Assembly (NCBI GenBank): GCA_008729055.1
Contig: SDUX01000007.1
Span: 186,001-250,000, forward strand
DNA length: 64,000 nt
DNA from: Pyropia haitanensis
Lineage: Eukaryota > Rhodophyta > Bangiophyceae > Bangiales > Bangiaceae
Reading direction: 5' to 3'
The notes below the pieces were generated by a model. That model was given only the letters and a program-made list of their open reading frames with translations, made no database searches and was not told the DNA's origin. Shown one piece after another: positions 33,880-42,935 of this stretch. The translations under genes were made by a program, and so were the position numbers. Each line of letters starts with the position of its first letter. The first letter of the stretch is position 1.

Positions 33880-35130
33880 CCGGCCGGTTTTGTTTCGCCG
33901 CCGCCGCCGGCCGATTTTGTCTCGCCGCCGCCGCCGCCGCCGGCGGCCGCGGCGAATTCGCCGTCGTCCGCCCGGCGGCACGCTGCACACGTGCGGCGTG
34001 GTGCGGTTTTGGCTTCGTCCCTTCTCCCGGCCACGGGGGCGGCGGCGATCTGGCCGACCTCGCCGCCGGCACCGTCTGGCCAGCCCGCGCCGCGGCTTTG
34101 GCTGCGGCCACGGCGCCGGCGCGCGGCGGACAGGGGCACCGCCCGCTCGGCAGCAACCCCCACTTTTTTGTCGTTGGGGTGGCCAGGCGGGGGCGGTGGC
34201 GGCGGGGCGTATGGCGCGCTGCCACCCCCGCGGTCGGTGGACCCGCCGGCTGTGGGGGCCGCCACCGGCGCCTCCCGCGGTTGCCACGATGGCGCCGGCG
34301 CGGCGCCGCTGGCGGCCACACTTGCGGCCGGTCCGCTGGCCGGGGGAGTCGGGGCGGGCGACGGGCCACCTCCCCCTGTCGTCGCCCCGGCCAAGGCCGG
34401 CTGCCGCGAGCGGCGGCGGGACGGTGGCGCGGCGGACGGCGCGGCGGCGAGGCGCGGCGGCAAGAGCGGCACGGCCGTAGCGGCTGGCTGCGCGGGCGGT
34501 GCGGTGGCGGCAGCGGACCGCGCGGCCGCGGTGTCGGTGGTGGTACTGCCGGTGGCGTCGGCGTCCGCGGACGGCGCCGGGACGGCAGCGGGCGTCGGCG
34601 ACGCGACGGTGGAGGGCGGCGGCGACCTGGCGACCGTGGCGGCGGCGGCTGGGTTAGGCGTCGGCGCGGGGGTGGTCGCGGCGACGGGTGGGCGCGGGGC
34701 GCCAGGGAGGGTGGACCGCCGCGCGCTGGCCGCGCCGGCCGCGACGGCGACGGCGGGGGAGCCTGGCGGGGGCTGGGGCAGTGGCGGGGGCGGCACGGTC
34801 CCACGGGATGGAGGGGGGCGATCCTCCTCCGTCGGCCCCCACGCCTCCGCCCGGCCGACTCCTGCCGCTGCCCCGGCCGCCGGCATGGGGGCGACGCCGG
34901 GCTGCGTCGGGGCGCTGGCGGAAGCTGCTGCAGACGTGGCACCGGCGGCGGCGCGGACGGCGGGGGGGACGACGGGCGGCGCCGGCGCGGCAAGGCTGGC
35001 GAGGGGCGGCGACGCGGTGGCGGCGACGACGGCGGACGGGCCCGGCGTCGGCGGCAGCGCGGCGGCGGCGACGGGGGGACGTGTGGCGCCGGAGGGGTCG
35101 GATGGCTGCGCGCCGGCCGCGCCGGTGATG
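33880..35130 (+). repeat. Internal duplication of ORF2, unit 1 (copy C)
   Basis: It encodes an Ala/Gly/Pro-rich segment whose landmarks recur downstream: AGFVSPPPP, a basic WLRPRRRRA patch, DGAGTAAGVGDA, DGGGRSSSVGPH, then PAAGMGATPGC. The offset to the second unit is 1,573 bp at the start and settles at exactly 1,506 bp (502 codons) further on. The same pair is present in copies A and B. No known domain is recognisable. Confidence 0.65.
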
Positions 35131-35454
35131 GCGGAAGGGGTTGGTGGGGCTGGCGTGGATGTTGGCGGTGGCGGGTGCGGCAGAGGCGTGTCTGATGGAG
35201 GGGGCCGATACCCCTCCCGCGGCGCCCCCGCTGCCGACCGGCCAGCCCCCGCGCCACGCCCCCCCCCAGCGGGCGGCCTAGTGCCACGGCCGCCCCGGCG
35301 AGGGGGGGGGGTGCTGGTCGTGGCGGCCGCGGGGTCGCCGGACTGGTGCCCGGCGGGGGGGGGCGATTCCCCCCTGGCGGCCCCGCTGGCTGTGGTGGCG
35401 GATTCGCCGCCGCCGCCGTCGGCGGGGGCAGATTTTTCGCCGCCGCTGCCGGCG

Positions 35455-36636
35455 ATGGCGAATTCGCCGCAGGTGCCCCCGGCCGGATTCGTTCCGCCAC
35501 CGCCGCCGCCGATGGTGGCGGCGGCGATTTCGCCATCGTTCGCCCGCCGCCCCGCCGCCCGCCGGCGGCAGGGTGCGTTGATTGCCTCGCCCCCGCCCAC
35601 GGCCACGGGCGCGGGGGCGGTACGGTCCACCGCGCCGCCGGCGGCGTCTGCCGTGTTCGCGCCGCGGCTGCTGTCGCGGCCACGGCGCCGGCGCGCAGGC
35701 GGCGGGAGCGCCGCCCGTACGGCGGCGATACCCGCCTTTTTGTTGGGTGGGGGGCCGAGCGGTGGCGTTGGCGGTGGGGCGCGTGGCACGCCGCCGCCCC
35801 CGCGGCTGGTGGACCCGCCGGCGGCGGCCGCCGCGACCGGCACAGCAAGCGCCACCGCGGCCGGTGGGCCGGCCCGGCGGGTTGGCGGGTGCAGGCGGCT
35901 GCCGCCCCCCGCCGACTCCACGGTCGCGGCCGGCGGCCGCGCGCGGGGGCGCCACAGCGGCGCAGCGGACGGCGCGGCGGCGGCGCCCTACGAGGGCGGC
36001 ACGGCAGCGGAGGCCGGCCACGCCGCCGATGCGGGGGGGGCAGTCGACTGCGGCGGCCCCGTGCCGGCGGGGGTGCTGGCGTTCGCGTCGGCGGCCGCGG
36101 ACGGCGCCGCGACGGCGGACGGCGGCGGCGACGTGACGACCGCGGCGGCGGCCGATGGGCTTGGCGTCGGCGCGGGGGCGGGGGCGGCGACGGGCGGGCG
36201 CGGGCCACCGGGGAGGGGGGACCGCTGCGCGCTCGACGCGCCGGCCGCGACGACGACGGCGGGGGAGTCTGGAGTGGGCCGGGGCAGTGGCGAGGGCGGC
36301 GGGGTCCAACGTGATGGAGGGGGGCGATCCCCCTCCGTCGGCGCTCCCGCCTCCGCCCCGCCTACCCCCGCCACTGCCCCAGCCGCCGGCATGGCGGCGA
36401 CGCCGGGCTGCGGCGGGGCGCTGGCGGAGGCTGCCGACGACACGGCGTCGGCGGCGGTGTGGACGGCGGCGGTGAGGGCGGCCGGCGCCGGTGCGGCAGG
36501 GCTGGCGAGGGGCGGCGACGCGGCGGCGGCGACAACTGCGGACGGGCCCGGCGTCGGCGGGGGCGCGGCGGTGGCGACGGGAGGACGTGTGGTGCTGGGG
36601 GGGGCGGACGGCCGCGCGCCGGCCGCGCCGGAGGCG
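35455..36636 (+). repeat. Internal duplication of ORF2, unit 2 (copy C)
   Basis: The second unit carries AGFVPPPPPP, LLSRPRRRRA, DGAATADGGGD, DGGGRSPSVGAP and PAAGMAATPGC in the order of unit 1, in the same frame. Divergence between units within a copy is much greater than between copies, so the duplication is older than the spread of these copies. Confidence 0.65.
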
Positions 36637-38691
36637 GCGGGCTGGGTGGGCGCGGCGGGAGGTGGTGGCGGGCGTGGACGGGGGCTACATGGCGGGGTTG
36701 AGCGCAACCGCTTCGCCTGCGCCCCCGCTGTCGTCCTGCCTGCTCCCGCGCCACGCCGCTCCGCGGCTGGCGACACGGCCGCCTTTTTGGGCAGCGGCAA
36801 CACGTTGGCTCGGGGTGGCGGCGCTGCGTCTGCTGTGCTGCTGGCTGAGGCGGCGGCGGACGACGGCGGCGCGGCGTTGGCGGCGGGCAGCACCGGCACA
36901 CCGTCGGCGCCGAGCGCGGTTGGGCGTGGCGTCCGCGGTGGGGTGTTGGCGGCGTCGGGCAGCCGTAGGGCTGCCGGCCGCAGCGCGGCTGACGCGCCGG
37001 TTCGGGCGGTGCTGGCCGGCGCAGGGCGGCAGGCCGTGGCGGGGCGTGGTTGCGGGGCGCCGGGCAGGGGCGGTGGTTGCGCAGGTGGACTGCTGGGAGG
37101 GGGCAGTCCGCACCCTTCTGGCGGCCCTCCTGCTGCGGCCACCGTCCGCTGGCTCACCCCTGGCGCTGGGACGCCGGGAGGTGGCTGGCTGTCGGGCGCC
37201 CCACACCCGACTTGCGAGGCGCCCGTGCCAGCCGCCTCGATGGCGTGGCCGAGCGGCAGAGTCGGCCACGGTAGCGGCGGCGGTGCGGCCGCATCGCCGG
37301 CCGCTGCCTGGGAGGGCGCCGGCGCTGCGCCGCTCATCGCCACCATGGGGTGGGCGGATGCCGTGCGGCTGCAGCTGCCGCTCGCCTCTCCGACGGAGGC
37401 CGCCACGACCAACGACGACGGCGTCAGCGCGCCCGCCGCCGCGGCCGCGGCCAGCCCCTGCCGGCCGGCGACGCCCTCGCCGCCGGTCCGGACGGCACCC
37501 AACACTGGGTCGCCGGGGTGGTTCACGCGGCCGGGGCGGCCGCGCTCGCCGTCCGGCCGCCGTTTGATTGCGGCCGAGCGGCCGTCCAGCCGCGGCCCCC
37601 CGGCGCCGGTACCCCTCGGGGTACCCCGCCGCGCCCCAAGCGCGGCGCCGGCCGCCGGTGTCGCCCCGCCGGGCTGCCCGCCAGTCTCCGCCTCACCTCC
37701 TGTGGTTCCCACCGACACCACGGCCCCTGGTCTACACTGGCCCATGGGAGATGACAGAGCGGCGGCCACGGCGGCCTGGCAGCGGTGGCTGAGGGGTAAC
37801 GCGCCGACGGCGCAGCGAGACCTGGCGCGGCCTGCCGCGCTGGCGGCGCAGACGCGGCTGTGGCGGCGGGCTTCCCTCGCCGGGCGGGCGCGCATGGCGG
37901 CATGTGAGGGGGGCGGCGCGGGTCTGTTTCTGGGCGCCCTCCCCACCAGCGGCCGGGCGGGCACCCGCATCGGCGGGGATGAGATGCGGGCGGCCGTGCG
38001 GATGTGGTTGGGCGTTGCGGCGCGGCCGTCGGCTCGCCCTCTGCGCTGTCGCTGCGGCGCAGTGGTGCGCGCCGACGGCGCCCACTTTCTCGGAGAATGT
38101 TCCGAGCAAGTGGGCGACCGGACGCGGCGCCATCACGCCATCTCTCACCTCGTTGCCGACGCGCTGCGCGCGTCCGGACGGTGGGCGGCCGTCGAGCTGG
38201 AGCTCCGGCTGGGCGAGGAGCGCCAGGGCTCCCTCCGCCCGGACCTGTGCGCAACGCGCGCGGGGTCGGGCGTGCGCGTGTGGGGGGACGTTTCCGTTGT
38301 GTCCCCCCTGCGGGAGGTGGTGCTGTCGAGGGTGGTCGCCCACCCTCGACAGGCTGCCGCCGCCGCCTGGCGGGAGGGGATGAAGGCGGCCAAGTACGGC
38401 GCTCATCTTCCCCCCGCCGACCCGCCATCCACCTTCACGCCCCTCGTGTGGGAGGCGTATGGTCGGGTGGGGCCGGCGACGGCAGAGTTCCTGGCGGCGG
38501 CGCTGGGGGGGCCGACGGGCGGCCCGGCGCATGCGACGCTGCTGCGACGCGTGAGCGTCGCGCTGTGGCGTGCCAACGCTCGGGCGGCCTTGACCGGCGT
38601 GCGCAACAGCACGCCCACCGCGGAGTCGGGCGACATGGCTACCACGGCCAACGCGAGCGGCCACGACTTGTTTGCGAGAATTAGCGGGTAG

Positions 38692-38750
38692 GGGGTAGTA
38701 GCCCCCCTGCGGGTGGTCTGAGGAATCCGTTCCTAGCAGAGAGTAAAACG
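38692..38750 (+). promoter_or_regulatory. 3' tail of copy C with hairpin
   Basis: 59 nt, the same as copy B, ending gtaaaacg directly before 5S nucleotide 17. Confidence 0.6.
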
Positions 38751-39072
38751 GAGACACGTGCACCGGAACCCATTCCGAATTCCGAAGTTAAGCGTCCACG
38801 AGCTGGGTTAGTAGTCTGGTGAGGGATCACAGGCGAACCCCCAGTGCTGTACGTCTTTTATCCTTTTTTTGTTGTTTTCTCCACCGACAGAAATGGGGAC
38901 ACATGAAGAAGCGGGGGTGAAAGAGGGGCAGCCGTGAAGAGGCACAAGAGCAGGCCACAAAAAGAAAAGAAATGCACAACACATTCGCTAAAGCCAGTCT
39001 ACGGCGCTCGAGTGTGAGAACAGTAAGGGCACGTGTATTAACGTCAGCCATCGCGATTATTCGCCGAGATCT
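38751..39072 (+). repeat. Right edge of the 5S array: 5S remnant plus truncated spacer
   Basis: 5S nucleotides 17-120 (38,751-38,854) with T7 terminator are followed by spacer that matches the other units up to gccgagatct at 39,072. Beyond that the sequence is unrelated. The 5S remnant lacks its first 16 nt. A single A-to-G change interrupts the A-run near 38,969, a private variant expected at an array end that is no longer homogenised. Confidence 0.85.
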
Positions 39073-39123
39073 ATCGCCATCGTCGCCACCGTCTCCTCCA
39101 ACATCATGCTCATGCCGCGAGAT

Positions 39124-40209
39124 TCACCTCCGGTGCATGTTGCCGGCCACCGCCTGCAGCGACCGCGCGTCGACGCGCAGCACACGCGTCAGCTTGCGGA
39201 TCGGCTTTGCCATGGCAATGCCGTGGGTGCACTGCATGTCGGCCGCGTCCTTCTCGGACCTCCTCATAAGGGAAAAGAGCTGTGTCTTGCCCTGACAGCT
39301 GCAGTTGATGAGGCCATTCCGCCCCACCCACGTGCACGCAACATTGCGCTCGCCGACGACGCTGGCCATGCCGCCCTCGAACTTGGAGAAGAAGCCAAAC
39401 ACGTGCATCAGCGGCCACACCTCCCCCCGGCACGACACGCTTGACATCAGCGACAGGCTTGCGGCAAACTCCTCCTCGCTCAGCTCGCAGGTCGTGCAGG
39501 TCTTGACCTTGCTCAAAAACCGCTCCACCCCGTACTTGGACACAGCCATTGCCATCGTCTTGCTGCACCCCGTAGACAGAGTCTCACGCGTAAAGCGCCG
39601 AGTGCCAACCGGCCTCCCCCCCTTGTCGTGCGACCCTCCCTTGCGCCTCTGCCCCCCATGTGGGTTGCCGTTGTCCCCAAGGCCGTTCACGTTCGCCCCA
39701 TTCTTCTCATACAGCTCGCGTCTGATGGAGAACGCCGGGAGAAAGGGAAGCGCTACACGACGCACAAAAACGGAGGATCGGGAGACGCAGGGGGGGCTCC
39801 GAGGCCGCACCGCAGCAGGCACTCGACCAGTGGGTGCCAACGAGAGAGAGAAGCACGCCGGCGGGATGCCCCGTGCAAAAAAAGGGAGAAGAACCACCCG
39901 CCGACGCGGCGCATTGGAAGGGGACTGCGGCCGCGGGCAACTACCGGTCGCGGGGAGAGTGATGGAGGGTGGCAGCGGTACCACCGACTCGGACTCGGGC
40001 GGACCGCCCATCGTAGTAGATCTGCCGCCCCCGTCACAGCCGCTGCTGTCGCCGACGCCCCAGCCCCCAACCCCGTTGCCAACGCCCCGGCCGCAGCCGT
40101 CCACTCCCCCGACCCCGCCCCCGTCACTGCTGCTGCCCCCGCCCCCGACGCCGCCGCTGCCCCCGCCACCGACGCCGCCGCGGACTCCGCCGCCGACGCC
40201 GGGACCCAT
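39124..40209 (-). CDS. Protein with SWIM-like zinc motif, function unknown
   Basis: From the first in-frame ATG at 40,209 the frame gives 361 residues. The N-terminal third is Gly/Pro-rich low complexity; a later ATG at 40,011 would remove part of it. The C-terminal half looks like a real protein: a KTCTTCELSEEEF segment, then CTWVGRNGLINCSC and, about 20 residues on, MQCTHGIAMA. Together these give CxC...CxH, the pattern of SWIM zinc fingers. Such fingers occur in MULE-type and other transposases and in some DNA-binding proteins. I do not recognise the family, and the stop lies only 52 bp from the 5S array edge. Confidence 0.4.
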   Translation of the reverse strand: MGPGVGGGVRGGVGGGGSGGVGGGGSSSDGGGVGGVDGCGRGVGNGVGGWGVGDSSGCDGGGRSTTMGGPPESESVVPLPPSITLPATGSCPRPQSPSNAPRRRVVLLPFFARGIPPACFSLSLAPTGRVPAAVRPRSPPCVSRSSVFVRRVALPFLPAFSIRRELYEKNGANVNGLGDNGNPHGGQRRKGGSHDKGGRPVGTRRFTRETLSTGCSKTMAMAVSKYGVERFLSKVKTCTTCELSEEEFAASLSLMSSVSCRGEVWPLMHVFGFFSKFEGGMASVVGERNVACTWVGRNGLINCSCQGKTQLFSLMRRSEKDAADMQCTHGIAMAKPIRKLTRVLRVDARSLQAVAGNMHRR

Positions 40210-40856
40210 CGGAGGCGCCGTGACAATCCAAGAGTGCAGCACCGCCCTCTGGGGCGGCCGTGCCAAGTCGACAAGCACCCATCGGGCATCGGGCACGACG
40301 GTGGTGCGGCAGGGGCGGCAAAACCGGGCGGGCCGTATGGACGGCCACGCCGCCGCGCGACGCCGGCGTTAGCCGCGGCTGGCACACGCCCAGCGGCGCT
40401 CCCGCCGCCGTGTGCTGCGGAGAGCGCCCCGCTAATGCAACACGCGATGCTAATGCGACGGCCGCGCGGGCGCGCCCCCACCGCAGTTGACGCAACGAGG
40501 AAGTCACGCACACAGGGGCAGGGACTCAAACTGGCGATCGCAGCGCGCGCTTTTTGTCAGCGCCGTCGTGTGCAAGCTCTCCTGTGCGCTCATGTCACAC
40601 TGTAATGTACGCACTTTCTTTCGTCTGAATCAGGCGCACCGCCTCGCTGCCCCGGTCCCCACCGAAGGGTGGGCGGCAACGTTCTCAAACGTATTCCCAG
40701 GCCGCACACCCTGAGTCGCTCTGATGACGACACTCTGTGGCCCAAAGCTGCCCAGGAGACGCCTGGAAAAATCGCGGCTCTCAACGCTCTATCAGCCAAG
40801 ACCGGTGACCCCTCTCTAGTGTCAAACGGCCAGCACGTGGAAGACTGTCAGACTAG
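40210..40856. other. Intergenic stretch without a recognised gene
   Basis: No open frame with recognisable similarity, no tRNA-like fold and no long repeat found on either strand. If the minus-strand gene at 39,124-40,209 is real, its promoter should lie here. Confidence 0.4.
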
Positions 40857-41096
40857 ATGGGTGACGCCTGCAAGACCCCGGCGGAGGCCAGCGTGTCGAG
40901 GGCCAGGTCGAGGGATCCGGCGGCGGCCAGAGTGTCAAAGGCCGGCTCGAGGGGCCAGGCCGTGGCCAGCGTGTCGAGGGCATACTCGAGGAATCAGGCA
41001 GTACGAAGGACGCGGCACGAGACGGGCCACAGTCGAAGCGAACGCTGGCAGACGCGCGGCTGTGGCCAACGGAAAAAGCATCGACGACAGATATGA
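40857..41096 (+). CDS. Small ORF with three 13-residue repeats, unknown
   Basis: 79 codons with an ATG at 40,857. The core is three copies of a 39-bp repeat (40,886-41,002) encoding ASVSRARSRDPAA, ARVSKAGSRGQAV and ASVSRAYSRNQAV. The repeat length is a multiple of three and substitutions keep the Ser-Arg spacing, which hints at coding. The rest is Arg-rich. It may equally be a minisatellite that happens to be open. Confidence 0.25.
   Translation: MGDACKTPAEASVSRARSRDPAAARVSKAGSRGQAVASVSRAYSRNQAVRRTRHETGHSRSERWQTRGCGQRKKHRRQI
40886..41002 (+). repeat. 39-bp minisatellite, three copies
   Basis: Each copy starts ggccag(c/a)gtgtc(g/a)a(g/a)gg and the copies differ at about a quarter of positions. 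Confidence 0.7.
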
Positions 41097-41367
41097 GTGA
41101 AAGGAGCCTAAGAAATGAATTCTGGTTTCCAATGAAGAAAAAAAGTTACATAAAGTATAATAGGTAAACTTACCCTCCCATTCCCCCCCCCCCACCCCCT
41201 CCCACCCCCTCCCAGAATCCCAAGGCGACCTTGGCATTCTGACGTCCAGAATCCCAAGGCTGGCATTATCCCGCCTCTTTGCGCGGTCGCCCTGGGTGGC
41301 GGGTTTCCCGGCGCCGGCGGGGGCCCCGGACACTGTAAGTACCAGTTCCCCGCCGCAATCCAACCAA

Positions 41368-42076
41368 TAGAGAGTTTTGGCAAGTAACTCGACTGTTGTT
41401 TCGACGGTATCTCGACTGTACATTGCGCCACGCTTCAGGGCTACCGTCGAGATGCAGGATTTTCCGACCGTCCCGGCCGGTATTCTCGGGATGTACAGTT
41501 GGGCCCCGGTGGATCGCGTTGAAGAAAAGCTGTACCTTTCAGCCACGTGTCGCGCGTGCGAGGCCCCAAAAGAGGGTGGTTTGGGCCGCCATATGCCGGT
41601 ACAACCATTTCTGGTACATTGGACGCAGCTTGGCTGGCGCTGAGGGACAGGTGGTCTGTCCGAGGTGTCAGTGAGCTTGGCCAAGCGGGCCGATCGTTGT
41701 CGTGTTGCGCGTCTTTTTCCCAGCCCCTTGCACCCACCCTCCCCCCTTTGTTGGCCTTGTGCTGCCTCCACGTCGTTCCGAATATGTCATCCCCGAGCCC
41801 TACCACACCTGCAGAGGATGCGTCGTCTGCGTCCTCGAGGCGGGACCGGCCGTCTACTGGTGGGGTCCCTGAATCGGCGACTGCGTCACTGCCTTGGTCG
41901 TGGCGCGCCTCGCCTTCTGTTCCGTTCGTGTACAGGACTGTCGCGTTACAGGAAAGTTACTTGCCAAAACTCGTTCGAGTCCGCGACGGTAGAAAAAATA
42001 CGGTTTCTCGACTCTTTCCAGATTCCGTCGAGATACAGTCGAAAGCGACCGTCGGATTACTTGCCAAAACTCTCTA
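41368..42076. mobile_element. TIR element, copy 1 (709 bp)
   Basis: The ends are inverted: tagagagttttggcaagtaa at the left and ttacttgccaaaactctcta at the right, a perfect 20-bp match. A further copy of ttacttgccaaaactc lies inside near 41,957, and subterminal tcgactg/cagtcga motifs repeat. No transposase is encoded, so this looks like a non-autonomous DNA transposon. Copy 2 follows after a single A. No clear target duplication beyond 1-2 A/T bases is visible. Confidence 0.75.
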
Positions 42077-42077
42077 A

Positions 42078-42841
42078 TAGAGAGTTTTGGCAAGTAACTC
42101 GACTGTTGTTTCGACGGTATCTCGACTGTACATTGCGCCACGTTTCAGAGCTACCGTCGAGATACAGGATTTTTCGACCGTCCCCGACGGTATTCTCGGG
42201 ATGTACAGTCGGGCCCCGGTGGATCGAGTTGAAGAACAGCTGTACCTTTCAGCCACGTGTCGCGCGTGCGAGGCCCCAAAAGAGGGTGGTTTGGGCCGCC
42301 ATATGCCGGTACAACCATTTCTGGTACATTGGACGCAGCTTGGCTGGCGCTGAGGGACAGGTGGTCTGTCCGTGGTGTCAGTGGGCTTGGCCAAGCGGGC
42401 CGATCGTTGTCGTTTTGCGCGCCTTTTTCCCAGCCCCTTGCACCCACCCTCCCCCCTTTGTTGGCCTTGTGCTGCCTCCACGTCGTGCTGAATATGTCAT
42501 CCCCGAGCCCTACCACACCTGCAGAGGATGCGTCGTCTGCGTCCTCGAGGCGGGACCGGCCGTCTACTGGTGGGGTCCGTGAATCGGCGACCAAGAAGTC
42601 GCGCCGGCTGTGGCGTCCCACTGGTGGAAGCGATCGCAACGACGTGCTGTGTGTGAAGGTGGTGATGGCGCGCCTCGCCTTTCTTTCCGTTCGTGTACAG
42701 GACTGTCGCGTTACAGGAAAGTTACTTGCCAAAACTCGTTCGAGTCCGCGACGGTAGAAAAAATACGGTATCTCGACTCTTTCCAGATTCCGTCGAGATA
42801 CAGTCGAAAGCGACCGTCGGATTACTTGCCAAAACTCTCTA
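42078..42841. mobile_element. TIR element, copy 2 (764 bp)
   Basis: Same terminal repeats and over 90% like copy 1, except for about 55 extra bp around 42,590-42,650. The internal TIR-like motif recurs near 42,722. It ends 94 bp from the stop codon of the polymerase gene to its right, so it may supply part of that gene's 3' untranslated region. Confidence 0.75.
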
Positions 42842-42935
42842 ATGCAGAGAAAAAAAATGATTGATCGCTGATTGATTCTCGTGCACCCCGTGGAGCGTGC
42901 CGCCACCCCGCCCACTGCCCCACCGCTGCCCCCCC

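Larger units (their letters stand above)
30413..38691 (+). pseudogene. ORF2 of copy C, zinc fingers-RT-endonuclease polyprotein, three homopolymer frame breaks
   Basis: It is about 2,760 codons long, two to three times usual for this class. Frame breaks lie at C-runs 30,596-30,606, 30,990-31,001 (12 C; copy B has 13) and 32,453-32,468 (16 C). From 32,469 to the stop it is one open frame. That frame contains GTQQGDPLGPLL and YHDD (32,653-32,664), a roughly 330-residue thumb/linker and a Pro/Ala/Gly region (about 33,670-37,740). It ends in a domain with CRCG-x8-H-x4-C (from 38,047), RHHAI, and Arg-Pro-Asp (Asp at 38,242) followed after 14 residues by Asp (38,287), the restriction-like endonuclease pattern of R2-type elements. 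The enzyme would nick the 5S target and prime reverse transcription there. Confidence 0.82.
27201..38750 (+). mobile_element. 5S-associated non-LTR retrotransposon, copy C (11,550 bp)
   Basis: The best-preserved unit. Its 5' end is 5S nucleotides 17-120 fused head-to-tail behind copy B, followed by spacer (27,305-27,903), intact ORF1 (27,904-30,420), ORF2 (30,413-38,691) and tail. It is close to copy B along its whole length, so the pair amounts to an 11.5-kb tandem repeat. Either two insertions into successive sites or unequal exchange would give this layout. Confidence 0.85.

Noticed and set aside
1..39072. LTR retrotransposon interpretation of the long units
   Set aside because: There are no long terminal repeats of the retroviral type, no integrase and no protease. 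The repeated ends are 5S-derived, and the protein has R2-type endonuclease motifs.
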